Origin: Stenotrophomonas nematodicola
GTDB lineage: Bacteria; Pseudomonadota; Gammaproteobacteria; Xanthomonadales; Xanthomonadaceae
Direction: 5' to 3'
Length of the DNA stretch: 64,000 bases
NCBI RefSeq assembly: GCF_009467805.1
Contig: NZ_WIAY01000005.1
Span: 62,001-126,000 of the forward strand
In this document: positions 60,805 to 64,000 of the stretch, in pieces
How the letters are laid out: every line of letters begins with the position of its first letter
Position numbering within the stretch: the stretch's first letter is position 1
Made by a program: the position numbers and the translations under genes
Notes under the pieces: generated by a model
What the model saw: the letters and a program-made list of their open reading frames with translations, nothing else
The model's database searches: none
What the model was told of the DNA's origin: nothing

Positions 60805-62171
60805 TCAGGCCGCTGCGGCGGCCTTCACCGCATCGGACAGGTTGTCCAGCGTGGCCTGCATCAGGTCGCTGCTGTCCGCTTCGACGGTCACGCGTACCAC
60901 CGGCTCGGTCCCCGACGGCCGCAGGAACGCACGACCGCGGCCCTGCACCGACTGCTGCGCGGCCGCGAGCGCGGCCTGCACGCTGTCGGACTGCACGACG
61001 GCCTTGGCCGAGACACCGGCCAGACGCACGTTGACGGTCTTCTGCGGCACTTTATGCAGGCCCGACAGCGCCTGCCGCAGCGATGTATTCTCACGCCGCA
61101 GCACTTCCAGCACCTGCAGTGCGCTGACGATGGCGTCGCCCGTGGTGGCGCGGTCCAGGCACAGCAGGTGACCGGAGGCCTCACCGCCGAGCACGCCACC
61201 GCCTTCGACCAGCGCCTGGTGCACGTAGCGGTCACCGACGTTGCTGCGCAGGAACGGAATGCCCAGCCGCTCCATCGCCTGCTCGAGCCCGAAGTTGGTC
61301 ATCAACGTGCCGACCACCGGACCGCGCAGGCGTCCATTGCCGCGCCAGGAGGGCGCCAGCACGTACAGCAGGTCGTCGCCATCGACCGGATTGCCCTGAT
61401 CGTCGGCCATCAGCACGCGGTCGCCGTCGCCATCGAAGGCGATGCCGAGATCCGCACCGGTCTCGCGCACCTTGGCGGCAAGGTTGTCGATGTGCATCGA
61501 CCCGACGCCGTCATTGATGTTCACTCCGTTCGGCTCGGCGCCGATGGCGACCACCTCCGCACCGAGCTCGCGGAACAGCAGCGGCGCGATGTGGTAGGTG
61601 GCGCCGTGGGCGCAGTCGAGCACGATCTTCAACCCGCGCAGGTCGAAGGCACGCGGCACGCTGGCCTTGCAGAATTCGATGTAGCGGCCCACCGCGTCCC
61701 GGGCGCGCATGGCCTTGCCGAGACGGTCCGATTCGGCGGTGGTGAACGGTTCGTCCAGCGCTGCTTCCAGTGCCAGCTCGGTGGCGTCATCGAGCTTCTC
61801 GCCATCGGCGGAGAAGAACTTGATGCCGTTGTCGTAATGCGGGTTGTGCGAGGCGCTGATGACGATGCCGGCGTCGGCCCCGAGCGTGCGGGTCAGGAAC
61901 GCGACGGCCGGGGTCGGCATCGGCCCCAGCAGCTGCACGTCCGCGCCGGCGGCAACCAGCCCCGCCTCGAGCGCGGCTTCGAACATGTAGCCGGAGATGC
62001 GCGTGTCCTTGCCGATCACCACCACCGGGCGGTGGCCCGGCCGATGGCCGTTGCGCGCGGTCAGCACGCGACCGAGCGCGTTGCCCAGGCGCAGCACGAA
62101 ATCGGCCGAGATCACCCCCTGGCCGACCCGACCGCGGATGCCGTCGGTGCCGAAATACCTGCGCGCGCCCA

Positions 62172-62172
<1 letters not shown>
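60805..62172 (-). CDS. glmM: Phosphoglucosamine mutase
   Basis: This 455-residue enzyme converts glucosamine-6-P to glucosamine-1-P for UDP-GlcNAc, peptidoglycan and LPS. It has the catalytic phosphoserine in [15 protein letters not shown] (S108), the metal-binding FDGDGDR, and the phosphate-binding [11 protein letters not shown] near the C-terminus. Start overlaps the accD stop by one base (TGATG). Pairing of glmM with accD links two envelope precursor pathways. Confidence 0.97.
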
Positions 62173-63056
<884 letters not shown>

Positions 63057-63208
63057 GCGGGATGCTACTTCCGTTCAGGGCGGCCCGGGGGCCGCAAAGG
63101 CCGACAGTCTAGCTCACCCGTACGGTGCCCGGGACCCCCTGCCCGTGCAGTAAAGCGGGCGTGAAAACCGTGCTGGGGCGTACGTTCGAGGGGGCGCGGC
63201 GGCCGGCG

Positions 63209-64000
63209 TTACCGCACGTCCAGCGCCTCGCGCAGCGGTTGCAGGAACGTCCGGGCCACGTGCGCGGCGGCAGCGGCATCACCGGTCCCGGCCAGGGCGG
63301 CAACCAGGGCGCTGCCGACCACGACACCATCGGCCTCCACCGCCATCGCCGCCGCACTGGCCGCATCCTTGATGCCGAAACCGGCCACCACCGGCACGTG
63401 GGAGCGCTGGCGCAGGTCGCGCAGGCGGGCGCTGGCGGCGCTGCTGTCCAGGCGGTCGGATGCACCGGTGACGCCGGCGAAGCTGACGTAGTACAGGTAG
63501 CCCTGGGCCATCGTGGACAGGGTGTCCAGCCGCGCATCGGCGGTGGTCGGCGAGGCCAGCAGGATCAGGGCCAGGCCTGCGGCCGCGAAGATGCCGCGGG
63601 TTTCGTCGGCCTCTTCCGGCGGCAGGTCCACCAGCAGCACACCGTCCACGCCGGCGCGGATCGCCGCCTCGGCAAAGCGTGCGGTGCCGTGGATCTCGAC
63701 CGGATTCAGATACCCCATCAGTACCACCGGGGTGGCAGCGTCGTCACGGCGGAAGGCAGCCACGGTCTCCAGTACGTAGCGCAGCCCTGCACCACGCGCC
63801 AAGGCGCGCTCGGAGCTGCGCTGGATGGTCGGTCCGTCGGCCATCGGGTCGGAGAACGGGACACCCAGTTCGATCACGTCCGCCCCCGCGGCAGCCAATG
63901 CGTGCATGACCGGCACGGTCGCCTCCAGGCCCGGGTCACCCGCAGTGATGAAGGGAATCAGCGCCTTGCGGCCGGAGGCGCGCAGACGGGCAAAACAGGC
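63209..64000 (-). CDS. trpA: Tryptophan synthase alpha subunit (5' end outside window)
   Basis: 264 codons including the stop are visible, up to the window edge; the start is beyond 64000. This TIM-barrel subunit cleaves indole-3-glycerol phosphate and passes indole to TrpB. It shows LIPFITAGDPGLEATVPVMH, ELGVPFSDPMADGP (catalytic Glu), VLMGYLNPVEIHG (catalytic Asp is replaced in alignment by the usual loop position, not resolved by eye) and AGFGIKDAASA. TrpB probably lies just outside. Confidence 0.95.
   Translation of the reverse strand, partial: ACFARLRASGRKALIPFITAGDPGLEATVPVMHALAAAGADVIELGVPFSDPMADGPTIQRSSERALARGAGLRYVLETVAAFRRDDAATPVVLMGYLNPVEIHGTARFAEAAIRAGVDGVLLVDLPPEEADETRGIFAAAGLALILLASPTTADARLDTLSTMAQGYLYYVSFAGVTGASDRLDSSAASARLRDLRQRSHVPVVAGFGIKDAASAAAMAVEADGVVVGSALVAALAGTGDAAAAAHVARTFLQPLREALDVR

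Overview
The window is about 64 kb of GC-rich, gene-dense chromosomal DNA from a Xanthomonadaceae bacterium, most likely Stenotrophomonas or a close relative. This rests on gene order (thrS-infC-rpmI-rplT-pheS-pheT-ihfA-merR-tRNA-Pro; tRNA-fMet-rimP-nusA-infB-rbfA-truB-rpsO-pnp; tpiA-secG-tRNA-Leu-nuoA to N), on the protein families present, and on short GC-rich intergenic palindromes, one with a GTAG head as in Stenotrophomonas REP elements. No phage, insertion sequence, CRISPR array or island boundary was seen.

Layout. (1) 1-16.8 kb, accessory and metabolic: an AraC regulator divergent from an MFS exporter, tRNA-Phe, a DUF1328 membrane peptide, a lipocalin, a LEA14-like lipoprotein, a DmdC-type acyl-CoA dehydrogenase, an HNH protein, dxs, two paralogous 67-residue proteins flanking a DUF3011 protein, an exported Ntn amide hydrolase, two small lipoproteins, a two-component system divergent from a MipA/OmpV porin, and an outer-membrane barrel protein. 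(2) 16.8-25 kb, minus strand: the translation operon thrS to merR, preceded by a candidate threonine attenuator. (3) 25-30.3 kb: a DUF3325/DUF3649-like/PepSY membrane cluster, a VOC protein, a GH18 chitinase-like enzyme and an uncharacterised TPR protein. (4) 30.3-40.3 kb, minus strand: pnp, rpsO, truB, rbfA, infB, nusA, rimP and two tandem initiator tRNA genes, i.e. translation initiation, transcription elongation, ribosome maturation and RNA decay. (5) 40.4-56.9 kb, minus strand: all 14 complex I genes, tRNA-Leu, secG and tpiA. (6) 56.9-64 kb: a pair of large nested palindromic repeats, an isopenicillin N synthase-like oxygenase, a glycosyltransferase/polysaccharide deacetylase pair, glmM, accD and the start of trpA (cut by the window edge).

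Most of the window is conserved core genome. The unusual signals are in control regions and gaps: a Thr-rich leader peptide plus terminator before thrS; an infC gene that seems to start with AUC; mutually exclusive hairpins before pheS; a tandem duplication of the initiator tRNA with its terminator and an apparent U1-U72 mismatch; and two inverted copies of a nested palindrome whose arms differ but remain complementary. All calls were made by reading the sequence. No database search was run.
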